From NCBI RefSeq assembly GCF_031951985.1, contig NZ_JAVLVU010000001.1:620001-684000 (forward strand): a stretch of DNA of 64,000 nucleotides. The letters are read 5' to 3'. A program made the translations under genes and the position numbers. Under the pieces are notes generated by a model that saw only the letters and a program-made list of their open reading frames with translations, had not been told where the DNA came from and made no database searches. This document shows, piece by piece, positions 45,692-55,435 of this stretch (its first letter is position 1; every line of letters starts with the position of its first letter). This stretch comes from Mucilaginibacter terrae (GTDB lineage Bacteria; Bacteroidota; Bacteroidia; Sphingobacteriales; Sphingobacteriaceae).

Positions 45692-45726
45692 TTATAAGTT
45701 GGTTATATTTAAACGCCAACTTATAA
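45692..45726 (+). promoter_or_regulatory. Inverted repeat around the -7 box of the alpha-2-macroglobulin gene
   Basis: TTATAAGTTGG (45692-45702) and CCAACTTATAA (45716-45726) form a perfect 11-base inverted repeat. The 13-base centre contains TATATTTA (45704-45711), a 7/8 match to TAnnTTTG, and the ATG is at 45734. It looks like an operator over a core promoter, or a 5' hairpin. Confidence 0.5.
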
Positions 45727-45733
45727 CATCACC

Positions 45734-48700
45734 ATGTGTCGCTTCCTTATCACATCTACCCTGCTGTTTATTTTAAGCTGTTCAGTTTGTATTGCTCAGC
45801 GCATTTCGCAAGAGCAATGGGGCAAACTGGAATCTCAGTTAAACGAAAAGCTTTTTTTGCAAGACAACCAAAAGCTTTTGCAACAGTGGAGAGATGAGGC
45901 CAGACAAAAGGGAAATGATATTGACTATGCGCGTGCACTGTGTAATCTCATTATTATACGTGACCTTAAAACCGAAGACTCACTTTACTTCTACAACAGT
46001 TCTGTTATTGACTCGGTAATTTCTGGTCGCCACTCATCAAACCGGCTCCAGGCAATTGTACATATTATGCAGGCACAACGCCTGGGGGCATTTGCATCAA
46101 GATACCATAGGTTTAATATTAAAAGCTACCACACATCTGGCTTAAAAGTAAATTATGCTGATCTATCGTTGGCACAAACAGATAGCTTGGTGAACAGCCA
46201 CTTACAAAAAGCATTTGGCTTGTCAGGCTTTGCCTTTACTTTTACCCAATATAAATGGCTGTCCACTAATCCAGGATTATTTCTTTTTGAGCCCTCTTTT
46301 AAAGATTTTGTTTTGGCCGAACGGGTTAACCTGACAAGTGTTATATTTAATCATAATGGTGGCCTTTATAGCAATGATGTAAAATCACTGCTGAGTCTTC
46401 AGTCTGATGAGTTCAGACAAACAATTGGCGAGTGGGGTAAAAATAAAACACCCGGTGCCGATGTTTTAAAAGCTTACTATGATTGGATGGCTTTAAATAA
46501 AGCAGATGCCGGTAAAGCAGCTTTCATAGAATCACTGGCAAGAAAAGCGATATGGACCCGATCGGCACAAGATTCGGTATTAAGAAAACAATACATTAAT
46601 TACTTACAATTGGCAGCCAAATCGCCATATAATGAATTATGTGCACATGCTGTTTACCAGCTTTGTATGTTTTGGGTAGAGGAAGGTCGCAAATATGGTA
46701 GTTACGCAAGTGGATCTTATTACAATTATGAATTTCCTTTCTTTGATGCCAAGTATAAAGACTATTTGCGAAATGCTGCAAACCTGTATAATAAAAATAG
46801 CAACCTGTTAAAAAAATATCCTGGTTTCAACAACGTGCTTCAGAGTACATTTGATCAGCAAAAATCGAGCGGATTACAAATTAAAATCAATCAGGATCAC
46901 GTACTGCCTGATACTCCAATTTTACTAACGGCAATCTACCGTAACATCGACACTATTTATTGTCGCTTAATTGAAATAGGCGCATTGGAGGACCATCAGA
47001 ATAACAGCAATTTACTGGTTGCTTCTTACCTGCAACGTAAGCCGGTTACAGAAAAACACTTTGTATTGCCGCCAGCGAGTGATTACAACCTTCATGCTGC
47101 TTATTTAAAGCTCGATGCTTTGCCAAAAGGGCATTACCGCTTACTGTTCTCAAATAAACCACTAAAGAATGCCGCTGCAGATATACTGAACAGTGTAGCA
47201 TTTGAAGTTGGGAATATAGCTGCTATTAATACCGATGATCATGTTTTTGTGTTAGATCGTAAAACCGGTATTCCGTTGAAAGACGCAACTTTAAAAGCTT
47301 ATGTAAGTGATAAAAATAGGAATTATACCCCGATCAACACATTTGTTAAACCCGTGAACAAAATGGGTTACACCATCATTCCCAAAAACACAACTAAAAT
47401 TGTGGTTAGTTACAATGGAGATACAACATCAACCATAACAAGTGTGAATAAATACGAGTTAAGAGATAAGATTTATACTCCTGATGAACACGCTAAGGAT
47501 ACCGACGAAGACCTGCTCGACTACATTGACGATAACCTGATAGCTCATATTTTTACTGACCGTAGTATTTACCGACCGGGGCAAACGGTGCATTATAAAA
47601 TGCTGTTCATTACCAAGAACCCAAAAACGGGTGAGTCTGTCCCTTTTTGTGCAGGTAATTTTAAAAACGGTGAAAAACTGGTACAAAAGTGGCTCAAAGA
47701 TAACAACGAGCCTGTGGAGTTTATAGATGCCTTTAATAAAGTGATCGATACGGCAAAAATTAGTATTAATGAGTTTGGAAGTTTTTCAGGATCATTTGTA
47801 ATACCCAAAAATGCGGCCACTGGTGAATGGAAAATTGAACCCGGTTTAATAGATACCCGGTACGGAAACCGCGGCTACTTTAAAGTTGAAGAATACAAAC
47901 GCCCGACCTTTGAACTGGTGGCCGAAAAACCTAAGAAGAGCATACGTCCGGGTAAGCCGTTTACGGTGTATTTTAAATTGCGCTCTTTTAGCGGGGCCAC
48001 TTTGAACAACGTGCCTGTTAAATACGAAGTGCTGCGTAATGGCAAAATACCTGATGAAACAAATCCGTATTCATACATAACCATTGCTGATACTACCATG
48101 TATGCCGATGCCAGCGGTAAAATTGACATTCAAATAAACGATACACTTTTAAAGAAATACAATTTTGTTGATTCCATTGAATGGCGTTTAACCTACACCA
48201 TCAAATTAAAAGCAACCGATGCCACCGGCGAAACTGCTGAAGTTAGCCAATCGGTAACGGTACTAAACAGGCCGGTGGGTATCAGCATCCCCATGCTTAA
48301 CATCTACAATAAAAAAGAAATGGTGCCTTTTAAGGTGACTACCGCGACTCTATACGAAGGAACGGTTGGCCGCAATGTAAATATTAAGCTTTACCGAACA
48401 GGCCCGGCTCGCTCATCTGATATTACCTATCCGTCGGTTGATGAGTGGATTTATAGTAAAACCGATCTGAAAAAATGGTTCCCGTTTTTATTCCCTGAAA
48501 ATGATGCACCGCCCGTAAAAGAACTTGTTTACCAAACCACGGTTAACACTGCAAAAAACGAAAAGCTCATCCTCCCGGCCGATAAGGTTAACGCAGGCCA
48601 TTATCAAGTAGTAGCCTCCGTTACCGATAGCGGTAAATTAAGCGGTTTAATTACTTACTACTTTAAGGTATTTGACAGCGAAACCGGCGATATGCCATCC

Positions 48701-51700
48701 AAAAAAGAGACTTTAAGCTATCTCACTTCCACCAATGCCCAGCCGGGCGACAAGATAACCTGGTACACCTGGGCGGCCGGCAAAACCTATAGTATTTACC
48801 AGGTTAATTACGTGGGTAAAAATAAAAAGGAAGAGATCATCAACACTTACACTACCATTTATGAACCAGCAGGTTTACGCAAATGGACCTATCAAATACC
48901 TAAAAATATAAGCCAGGGTAAATTGTGGCTCAACCGTATTTATGTTGCCGATAATAAGATACAGGTAGAGCAAAAAACCATTGCAATCATCCAACCAGCT
49001 AAACAAGCAGAACCCGAAATCATCATCGAAAAATATCGCAGGGTGATGGCTCCGGGAGCTACGGAAACCTTCTCGGTATCAGTTAAAACCAATAACAATA
49101 AGCTTGCTGCCGAATTGATGACCACCCTGTACGATGCATCTTTAGATAAATTGGAACCGCATACCTGGGATATTTATCCGCTAATGGTACGCCGTAACGA
49201 CACTTATATTTATACCAGATGGCCAAACTATATTACACAAAGCACCCGTGCTGGTAACTACCAGCCCAAGCCTATTAATACCAGTATAACTTTAAGAGAG
49301 CAAACTGCCCGGGTAGATATGCCCTTGCAAGGACGGCTTGCCGGGTTAGCGGCATCTACCTCCAGTGTAACCGAAAGCAATCCAAATGAAATATATACGG
49401 CACGATCCCTTAACAGCTTAACAAGCATTACCATCCGGGGTAACAACAGTCTTACTAATTTTAACCAGCCACTCGTTGTTTTAAACGGTGTAGTTTTTGA
49501 AGGGAATTTGAAAGATATTGACCCGTCACTTGTTTCACAAGCAATGGTACTTAAAGGCGCCGAGGCATCGGCCTTATACGGTTCGCGCGCTTCACAAGGT
49601 GTGCTCATCATTAGTACGCAAGGGCCTATTGTACTGCCCGAACCCGAAAAACCAGTAGCTAAAGTGCGTAAGAATTTTAATGAAACCGCGTTTTTCTTTC
49701 CACAAGTACATGCCGGCACCGATGGGTATTACACCTTTACGTTTACCATGCCCGAAAGCGCCACCGAGTGGAACTGGAAAATGCTGGCCCATACCAAAGA
49801 TGCCCGTTTTGCCTACCTGGAACGTAAGCTGCAAACCCAGCTCAACCTTATGGTGCAGCCCAATATGCCCCGGCTGCTTTACCAGGGCGACCGTATTAAC
49901 CTGCAAAGCCGCATAAGCAACCTTGCGCAGGAGGCCGTGGATGGTACCGTATCCTGCAAAATTGAAGACGCTGTAACCGGTCAGGACATTACCGCACAAC
50001 TGGTTACCTCGGGCACCCGGCCGTTTAAACTCAACGGCAAAAGCTCGGATGGTGCAGGGTTTATGTTACAGGTTCCTGATGGTCAGCAAAATCCGCTTAA
50101 AATAGTGATCAGCGTACAAACCCAAGGCGCTGCCGATGCCGAGGAACATATCATCCCGGTATCAACTACCCGTGTATTTGTGCGCCAAAGCGTACCCCTC
50201 CATTTTGGAAATGAAGCTCAATTGATTATTCCCCGCGTTAAAATGGCTCCCGGTTCGGTGTTGTATGGCTTGGGCTTATCTATCAATGCCAAACCACAGG
50301 CCGCTGTAATTAACGCACTGCCCTGGCTGGCTAATTACTCGTACAACTGTGCCGAGCAAACGTTTAATAAACTCAAAGCCAATGTAACCGCCCTGCTGCT
50401 CATGCGTACCGATACTGCCGCGCAACAAGCCTATAAGCGTGCCTTTGCATCAACCGCTACACAACAAACTGCTGCCGACAGCCAACTCCCCGACGAGCTT
50501 GCCCAACAAACGATGCCATGGCTAAACCTGGGTAACCAAACCGCAAAGCAACAGCAGCAATTGTTAAAATTATTAGATACCGTAAAAGCTAAACAAACCA
50601 TTACCACCCACATTGAACGTTTGTACGATTTACAACAAACCGGCGGCGGATTATCATGGTTTGATAATGGTAAAAGCGACAGGTATATTTCGGCATATGT
50701 GCTGGCTGGCATACGCGGGCTGCAAAAACAAGGGTGGACACGGTTGAACTTCGCCACCCAGCAAAATGTATTTGAAAACTCCATCAATAATCTTGCAAAG
50801 TACAACCTCAGCGAGCTTTCAAAAATTCCGCTAACCGAGGCTGCTGCTCCCCTAACCCAGTATATGCTTTATGCTGCTGCCAATATTCAGGATAAAGCCG
50901 CTAAAGGCCGGGCTATTGCTATTATTGATGCCGCATGGAAAAACGCTGTACCTTCATCATTAGATGCCGGGGCGTTACTCATTATTAATACCCTCAACCA
51001 CACACAGCCAACAGAGCCGCTTTATAAAAAAGCAGTTCAACTGCTCGGTAACATCAGGCAGCAAGCCATTGTTGACGAGCAAAACGGCATGCGCTGGAAA
51101 GATATATCTGATGCTGATGAGCTGAGCAGCAGTGGCGAAGAAACTCTTGCCCTGCTGGCCGAAGCCTTTGAACTGGCCGGTAAAAATACATCAACACAAA
51201 ACGGCATGGTTAAATGGCTGCTTATCGCCCGGCAGGATGAGCACTGGCAAACCACCAAAGGTACATCGGCCGCTATTGATCTGCTTAAAAATCAAAAAGG
51301 CGGCGCGTTTGGCACACCGCAAGGTATTGAGGCCGCTTTAACGGCAAGCCAAAAGCTACAGGTAAGTAACGGGTTATTAAGCGGCGCTCCGGCTGCGTTT
51401 GTAAAACTGGATGAGTTACCTGTCGCCGTTAATGTAAGCAAACAAGGTACTAATGTGAATGGAGCCCTCAGCTGGTATTATTTTGCCCAACCCGACGGGC
51501 TCGACACCCTGAACAAAGGGCTCAGCATAAACCGTAAATTGTTTTTGCAGGCACCTGATAATACCTGGAAACCCATAACCCCTACCACCCGCCTAAAGCC
51601 CGGCAATAAGGTACGTGTGCAACTGACCATAGAAGCTGGCACCCGCCTCAAGTACGTGTATATTAACGACCCGCGTGCAGCCGCTTTTGAGCCGCAGGGC

Positions 51701-51937
51701 CTCACCAGCGATTTTCATTACAACAGCAGCGGACTATCGTACTACCAATCGGTAAGGGATGCGGGCATGCAGTTTTTTGCCGATATATTGCCCCGCGGAA
51801 CATCAACCATAAGCTACGAATTAACCGTGGTACACGAGGGCGAATTTGCCACCGGGGCAGCAACGTTGCAGTGTATGTATAAGCCCAACGTAACAGCTTA
51901 CAGCAATACAGGCAAAGTGGTTGTTAGCAGTAATTGA
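45734..51937 (+). CDS. Alpha-2-macroglobulin family protein with embedded TonB-receptor plug-like domain
   Basis: A 2067-residue exported protein with a signal peptide ending at CIAQ (residue 22). After a helical N-terminal part it has the macroglobulin series, with the MG2 signature DRSIYRPGQTVHYK near residue 608, and a complement-like thioester domain whose motif NCAEQ places Cys1539 and Gln1542. Bacterial relatives trap proteases in the periplasm or outer membrane. Odd feature: residues about 1180-1297 read like a SusC/RagA plug domain (LQGRLAGLAA, ITIRGNNSL, PLVVLNGV, DIDPSLVSQAMVLKGAEASA, LYGSRASQGVLII), inserted ahead of the bait/thioester half. The gene is monocistronic, framed by two palindromic repeats, with an 11-bp inverted repeat at its -7 box. 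Confidence 0.88.
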   Translation: MCRFLITSTLLFILSCSVCIAQRISQEQWGKLESQLNEKLFLQDNQKLLQQWRDEARQKGNDIDYARALCNLIIIRDLKTEDSLYFYNSSVIDSVISGRHSSNRLQAIVHIMQAQRLGAFASRYHRFNIKSYHTSGLKVNYADLSLAQTDSLVNSHLQKAFGLSGFAFTFTQYKWLSTNPGLFLFEPSFKDFVLAERVNLTSVIFNHNGGLYSNDVKSLLSLQSDEFRQTIGEWGKNKTPGADVLKAYYDWMALNKADAGKAAFIESLARKAIWTRSAQDSVLRKQYINYLQLAAKSPYNELCAHAVYQLCMFWVEEGRKYGSYASGSYYNYEFPFFDAKYKDYLRNAANLYNKNSNLLKKYPGFNNVLQSTFDQQKSSGLQIKINQDHVLPDTPILLTAIYRNIDTIYCRLIEIGALEDHQNNSNLLVASYLQRKPVTEKHFVLPPASDYNLHAAYLKLDALPKGHYRLLFSNKPLKNAAADILNSVAFEVGNIAAINTDDHVFVLDRKTGIPLKDATLKAYVSDKNRNYTPINTFVKPVNKMGYTIIPKNTTKIVVSYNGDTTSTITSVNKYELRDKIYTPDEHAKDTDEDLLDYIDDNLIAHIFTDRSIYRPGQTVHYKMLFITKNPKTGESVPFCAGNFKNGEKLVQKWLKDNNEPVEFIDAFNKVIDTAKISINEFGSFSGSFVIPKNAATGEWKIEPGLIDTRYGNRGYFKVEEYKRPTFELVAEKPKKSIRPGKPFTVYFKLRSFSGATLNNVPVKYEVLRNGKIPDETNPYSYITIADTTMYADASGKIDIQINDTLLKKYNFVDSIEWRLTYTIKLKATDATGETAEVSQSVTVLNRPVGISIPMLNIYNKKEMVPFKVTTATLYEGTVGRNVNIKLYRTGPARSSDITYPSVDEWIYSKTDLKKWFPFLFPENDAPPVKELVYQTTVNTAKNEKLILPADKVNAGHYQVVASVTDSGKLSGLITYYFKVFDSETGDMPSKKETLSYLTSTNAQPGDKITWYTWAAGKTYSIYQVNYVGKNKKEEIINTYTTIYEPAGLRKWTYQIPKNISQGKLWLNRIYVADNKIQVEQKTIAIIQPAKQAEPEIIIEKYRRVMAPGATETFSVSVKTNNNKLAAELMTTLYDASLDKLEPHTWDIYPLMVRRNDTYIYTRWPNYITQSTRAGNYQPKPINTSITLREQTARVDMPLQGRLAGLAASTSSVTESNPNEIYTARSLNSLTSITIRGNNSLTNFNQPLVVLNGVVFEGNLKDIDPSLVSQAMVLKGAEASALYGSRASQGVLIISTQGPIVLPEPEKPVAKVRKNFNETAFFFPQVHAGTDGYYTFTFTMPESATEWNWKMLAHTKDARFAYLERKLQTQLNLMVQPNMPRLLYQGDRINLQSRISNLAQEAVDGTVSCKIEDAVTGQDITAQLVTSGTRPFKLNGKSSDGAGFMLQVPDGQQNPLKIVISVQTQGAADAEEHIIPVSTTRVFVRQSVPLHFGNEAQLIIPRVKMAPGSVLYGLGLSINAKPQAAVINALPWLANYSYNCAEQTFNKLKANVTALLLMRTDTAAQQAYKRAFASTATQQTAADSQLPDELAQQTMPWLNLGNQTAKQQQQLLKLLDTVKAKQTITTHIERLYDLQQTGGGLSWFDNGKSDRYISAYVLAGIRGLQKQGWTRLNFATQQNVFENSINNLAKYNLSELSKIPLTEAAAPLTQYMLYAAANIQDKAAKGRAIAIIDAAWKNAVPSSLDAGALLIINTLNHTQPTEPLYKKAVQLLGNIRQQAIVDEQNGMRWKDISDADELSSSGEETLALLAEAFELAGKNTSTQNGMVKWLLIARQDEHWQTTKGTSAAIDLLKNQKGGAFGTPQGIEAALTASQKLQVSNGLLSGAPAAFVKLDELPVAVNVSKQGTNVNGALSWYYFAQPDGLDTLNKGLSINRKLFLQAPDNTWKPITPTTRLKPGNKVRVQLTIEAGTRLKYVYINDPRAAAFEPQGLTSDFHYNSSGLSYYQSVRDAGMQFFADILPRGTSTISYELTVVHEGEFATGAATLQCMYKPNVTAYSNTGKVVVSSN

Positions 51938-52050
51938 GTTAATGCGAATTTTGCTGATAGAACAAATTACACGAATCTTGTTTAACTTACCAAAACATCA
52001 TTCGTGTAATTCGGTATAATTCGTATTCATCACGCTCATTTCGTGTTCAA
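51936..52050. repeat. Long palindromic repeat, copy B
   Basis: AATTACACGAAT (51965-51976) is a perfect 12-base inverted repeat of ATTCGTGTAATT (52000-52011), and GTTAAT near 51938 matches ATTAAC near 52049. Sequence and plan are those of copy A at 45550-45670. It may be a mobile MITE-like element or a dispersed terminator-like repeat. Confidence 0.6.
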
Positions 52051-52084
52051 TTAACTCCTGCTAACTCTAAATAAAATTTGTTAA

Positions 52085-52108
52085 TACTAAAAATATTAGC
52101 AATTTTTG
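52085..52108 (+). promoter_or_regulatory. Palindromic operator overlapping the -7 box of the Y-family polymerase gene
   Basis: TACTAA (52085-52090), five bases, TTAGCA (52096-52101), directly followed by AATTTTTG (52101-52108, 7/8 match to TAnnTTTG); the ATG starts seven bases later. Same geometry as at the radical-SAM repair gene (21304-21326), one base different in the right half-site. Confidence 0.6.
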
Positions 52109-52115
52109 TATTGTT

Positions 52116-53404
52116 ATGAATCAAAACTCGTTGCAGGCACGTACCCAGGCTCGTGTGCTTTTTGTGGATATGGATAGCTTTTTTGCCCGTTGCGAGCAGC
52201 AGGTAAATTACTGGCTGCGTGGCCGTCCGGTTGGGGTTTGCGTGTACACGGGGCAGTTTGGCTGCGTTATATCGCTCTCTAAAGAGGCCAAGGCACGCGG
52301 CTTAAAAGCCGGTATGCGCCTTAACGATGCCATCAAGGTTTGTCCCGATCTGGTGCCCGTGGAAAGTAATCCTGCGCGTTACCGCGAGTTTCATAAAAAA
52401 ATTATTGGTGTGCTTAAAGAGTACTGCCAGGACGTGGTGCCCAAGAGTATTGACGAAGCCATTATTAACCTCACTAATTATGAGCACATACACCCCGACC
52501 CGGTTGTTGTTGCCCGTCGCATTAAGCAGGACATTTTAAGCCGCGTGGGCGATTTTTTAACCTGCTCGGTAGGTATTGCGCCTAACGCCTTTTTGGCTAA
52601 GTTAGGTTCGGGTTTGGGTAAAAAGCCGCCGTATGATGGATTGCTGGTGATTGATCCGCAAAATATTGATAGTATACTGCGGCCACTTAAACTGGGCGAT
52701 TTACCCGGCATTGGCAGCAATATGGCTTACCGGCTGGAACGTGGCGGCATACACACCCCGCTCGAAATGCGCTACGCCCCTGCCCACCGCCTTAAAGCCA
52801 TTTTTAAAAGTATAGAGGGCATGTACTGGCATTACCGGCTCAATTTTATTGAAACCAATATAGCATCACATGATTATAAGGGCATGCAGGCCCAGCGCCA
52901 AATCTCGGCCGAAAAGCGGCAGAGCATGGCCTATATTGAACAGCTGTTTATGACCTTGTGCCTCACCCTCGAAAAACGCATGGTGCGCCACAAGTTTTAC
53001 TGCAAGGCTATTGCCTTTACCGCCCGTTATAAAGATGAAAACCGCTGGGACGATGCCTTTACCATAACCACGCCCGTGCAGGATGCCGTGAGCCTGATGC
53101 GGATGATACGCCTCCGCATGGAAAGTTTGAAGAACTCACCAACTCCGCCTCTATTTTAAACACCCAAATTACCAGCATGCGCGTAGCAGTAACCAACTTT
53201 GTTGACAATGGCGACATGCTGTACAACCTGTTTGAAGACATGGACCAAAAGAAAACCGCCCTCAAAACCATGCACGAAATAAAAGACAAATTTGGCTCCG
53301 ACAAGCTCATCCGCGCCATGGAAATGCACGACACCCCCGTGGTAAAAGATGTAATAGGCTTTGGTTCGGTGAAGGATTTGAGCGAGTTGGATTATCAGGT
53401 ATGA
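52116..53404 (+). pseudogene. Y-family DNA polymerase, frameshifted near 53122
   Basis: A translesion DNA polymerase split by one missing base. Frame one (52116-53159) holds palm and fingers: FVDMDSFFARCEQQ with the first catalytic Asp, KSIDEAIINLT with the second Asp/Glu pair, and a helix-hairpin-helix LGDLPGIGSNMAYRLE. The C-terminal little-finger part continues in another frame from about 53120: EELTNSASILNTQIT, then MRVAVTNFVD and KDVIGFGSVKDL, ending at 53404. Adding one A to the AAA run at 53122-53124 restores a 430-residue protein of normal length. Without it, a truncated 347-residue protein with a short wrong tail is made. A sequencing error in a homopolymer is a real alternative. An SOS-like palindrome covers the promoter. 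Confidence 0.85.
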
Positions 53405-53509
53405 GGGGGAAATGATAAATAGTTGTGTTTTGATTTCAATAATATTTAACAAAATAAATATTATTTACTAAATAGCAGGAGTTTACTAAAAGACAACCTG
53501 AACAATTGC

Positions 53510-53953
53510 ATGAACTTCAACAAAATTGCTAATAATACCAACTGTAACTGCTTCTTAGATGCCCAAGAAAATCTAAATGATACTTTCGTTAGAAAAGTTA
53601 GAAAATCTGACAATTTAAATGATGCTGATTTTAGAAATCATATTGAGAGAAATAAAACTGCAACAAATGAGAATGATTGTCAAGAGGTTTGTGGTTTATA
53701 TGGAGTTTCTGTGGAAATTTGGAATGACAGTAGTAGGCAACGCTTACTTGACAGGTATTTAACCACGTTATCAATTAGTCCAAAAACGAAAAATAACTTA
53801 TGTGTAATTCAGTTCAGAAACAACAATGGCTTAGTTAAATACACCCCTGACCAAGTTGAATATAATGAATTCCATTATGACTTTTTCAAAGAGGATTCTT
53901 TCACTGTAAGTGAATTGAACTTAGTTGAGATGATTCCTTTAAGTATTACATAA
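53510..53953 (+). CDS. Hypothetical protein of AT-rich island, upstream partner
   Basis: A 147-residue soluble, Asn-rich protein that I do not recognise. It has four cysteines in the first half (CNC and CQEVC), a central SVEIWNDSSRQRLLDRYL, and a beta-rich end. It is encoded in DNA that is far more AT-rich than the neighbours, and its stop overlaps the next start by one base (TAATG), so the two genes are translationally coupled. A function cannot be given; the two-gene architecture in a foreign-looking island would fit a defence or toxin-antitoxin-like module. Confidence 0.65.
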   Translation: MNFNKIANNTNCNCFLDAQENLNDTFVRKVRKSDNLNDADFRNHIERNKTATNENDCQEVCGLYGVSVEIWNDSSRQRLLDRYLTTLSISPKTKNNLCVIQFRNNNGLVKYTPDQVEYNEFHYDFFKEDSFTVSELNLVEMIPLSIT

Positions 53954-55236
53954 TGTTTGAAATTAGCACTCATTTCCAAGTTAATTCATTATTGCCTGTG
54001 ATTACAAGCAATTATAATGTATTACACTTTGATGAACATCCTATACTTTTTTCTGGCACAAACAAGTATAACAATAAGATAATCGGCTCATTAGCTTATG
54101 AAGATTATGATGAAGATTATTTTAGATATTTTATAATCATAATCGACGATAAGCAATATTATAATTTCTTTAATAGGAAAATCTCTTATCTTGATTTAAT
54201 AAAGGAAAACCAAGATTTATTTGTAGTTGATAAAGACATTAACGGCCACATTTTAACAACCTTTTACGTTACTTTAGATATTGTACCAGCTGACTTTTTA
54301 CCACTTGAAAATTCTTTCATTCCAGAACAGAAAGCTTTAAATAATTCATTAAACTTTGCGTTTAGTTTAAAAGGGAAGTTAGCAGACTTTCACAAAGCTT
54401 TAGTATCCGATGTTAATAGCATCAACCAAAGGATTTTTAGCTATTTGCAAGAAAGTATAGAGTCTTTACGAAGCTTAAACTTAGAACCTGTTATTTACTC
54501 TCAACCTTCTGCAATCGGAAGTTATAGATTGAATTTCGATATTGAGTTTAAAACTCAAGGACAGGCTCAAACTCAAATGTTTCAAGTTGACTATAACAAG
54601 GTAAGCGAGTTTATTAACTTGTATTTAGATTATGTAGCTAATATATTACCGAATGAAGAGGATGCATTTTTAAGCCACATGCCAGAAACATCCAAAAACT
54701 TTCAAATTTTAGAAACCGCCTTAATTGATGTTTATGAAAGTGGAAACATTTCTCCAACCAAAACAGTTACTGAACGTCTTATAAATAACATAAATGAGTC
54801 CGCTAACAAACTCTCAGACGTAACAGAGTATCTAAAGTTGAGTGAAAGTTTCAATATAGTTGAAATTGGAAAGTTTAAAGAAGATAAAAGTTTTATTGGA
54901 ATAGGTTTAATAGACGAACATTATAAATCATTGGTAATTAATAAATTGCTATCTGAACTTGATATAAGTGAAGGCAGAGATATCACTTCTGACTCAGAAC
55001 CATTGAGTTATAGGATATTAGTATATAGCTTGAATACAGAAACAGGTAGTGGCTGGGCAAGACTATATTATCATGACGAAGAATTTGTCAGAGTTAGACT
55101 TAAAATTGAGAAAGGTGAAAAAGAACTATCTAATTCGGTTTTTACAAAAAGTTTAAATGGAGAAATAGTTGTTGACATAGCTGGAATTGCGATTAAGGAA
55201 AATGGGATTTATAAAAGATTAACTTGTTATTTGTAA
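53953..55236 (+). CDS. Hypothetical protein of AT-rich island (possibly DUF6575-like)
   Basis: A 427-residue soluble protein. The N-terminal 120 residues have alternating strands with an aromatic, acidic patch (LAYEDYDEDYFRYFIIIIDDKQYYNFF) reminiscent of the DUF6575 family, recalled from memory and not verified. A helical middle (140-280, with LSDVTEYLKLSES) and a C-terminal beta-rich domain (310-427: IGIGLIDEHY, SGWARLYYHDEEFVRVRL) follow. No nuclease, ATPase or membrane motif is evident. It is the second gene of a coupled pair in an AT-rich island between a broken polymerase gene and the GH53 galactanase. Confidence 0.65.
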   Translation: MFEISTHFQVNSLLPVITSNYNVLHFDEHPILFSGTNKYNNKIIGSLAYEDYDEDYFRYFIIIIDDKQYYNFFNRKISYLDLIKENQDLFVVDKDINGHILTTFYVTLDIVPADFLPLENSFIPEQKALNNSLNFAFSLKGKLADFHKALVSDVNSINQRIFSYLQESIESLRSLNLEPVIYSQPSAIGSYRLNFDIEFKTQGQAQTQMFQVDYNKVSEFINLYLDYVANILPNEEDAFLSHMPETSKNFQILETALIDVYESGNISPTKTVTERLINNINESANKLSDVTEYLKLSESFNIVEIGKFKEDKSFIGIGLIDEHYKSLVINKLLSELDISEGRDITSDSEPLSYRILVYSLNTETGSGWARLYYHDEEFVRVRLKIEKGEKELSNSVFTKSLNGEIVVDIAGIAIKENGIYKRLTCYL

Positions 55237-55293
55237 TGCGCTCCGCTTCCGCGGTGTCCCGCTTGTGTTTTAGGACAATAACATAACATCATT

Positions 55294-55320
55294 ACAGCCC
55301 GGCCACATGAGCCGGGCTGT
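55294..55320. terminator. Hairpin terminator-like element
   Basis: ACAGCCCGGC (55294-55303) pairs perfectly with GCCGGGCTGT (55311-55320), loop of seven. The T tract is weak on both strands. It ends the AT-rich two-gene unit. Confidence 0.6.
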
Positions 55321-55435
55321 TCTATTTGCCCACCTTCACCAATTGCAAACTTGCGGCAGCACCAAAAAAGCAACTCCCACAATTCTATAAATTTCGGCCT
55401 ATTCCAGTTTAGCCAACTGACATAATCGTGTCGGT

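Noticed and set aside
49258..49999. Overlapping minus-strand frames inside the macroglobulin gene
   Set aside because: They are antisense to a well-supported domain region and lack starts, promoters and protein character.
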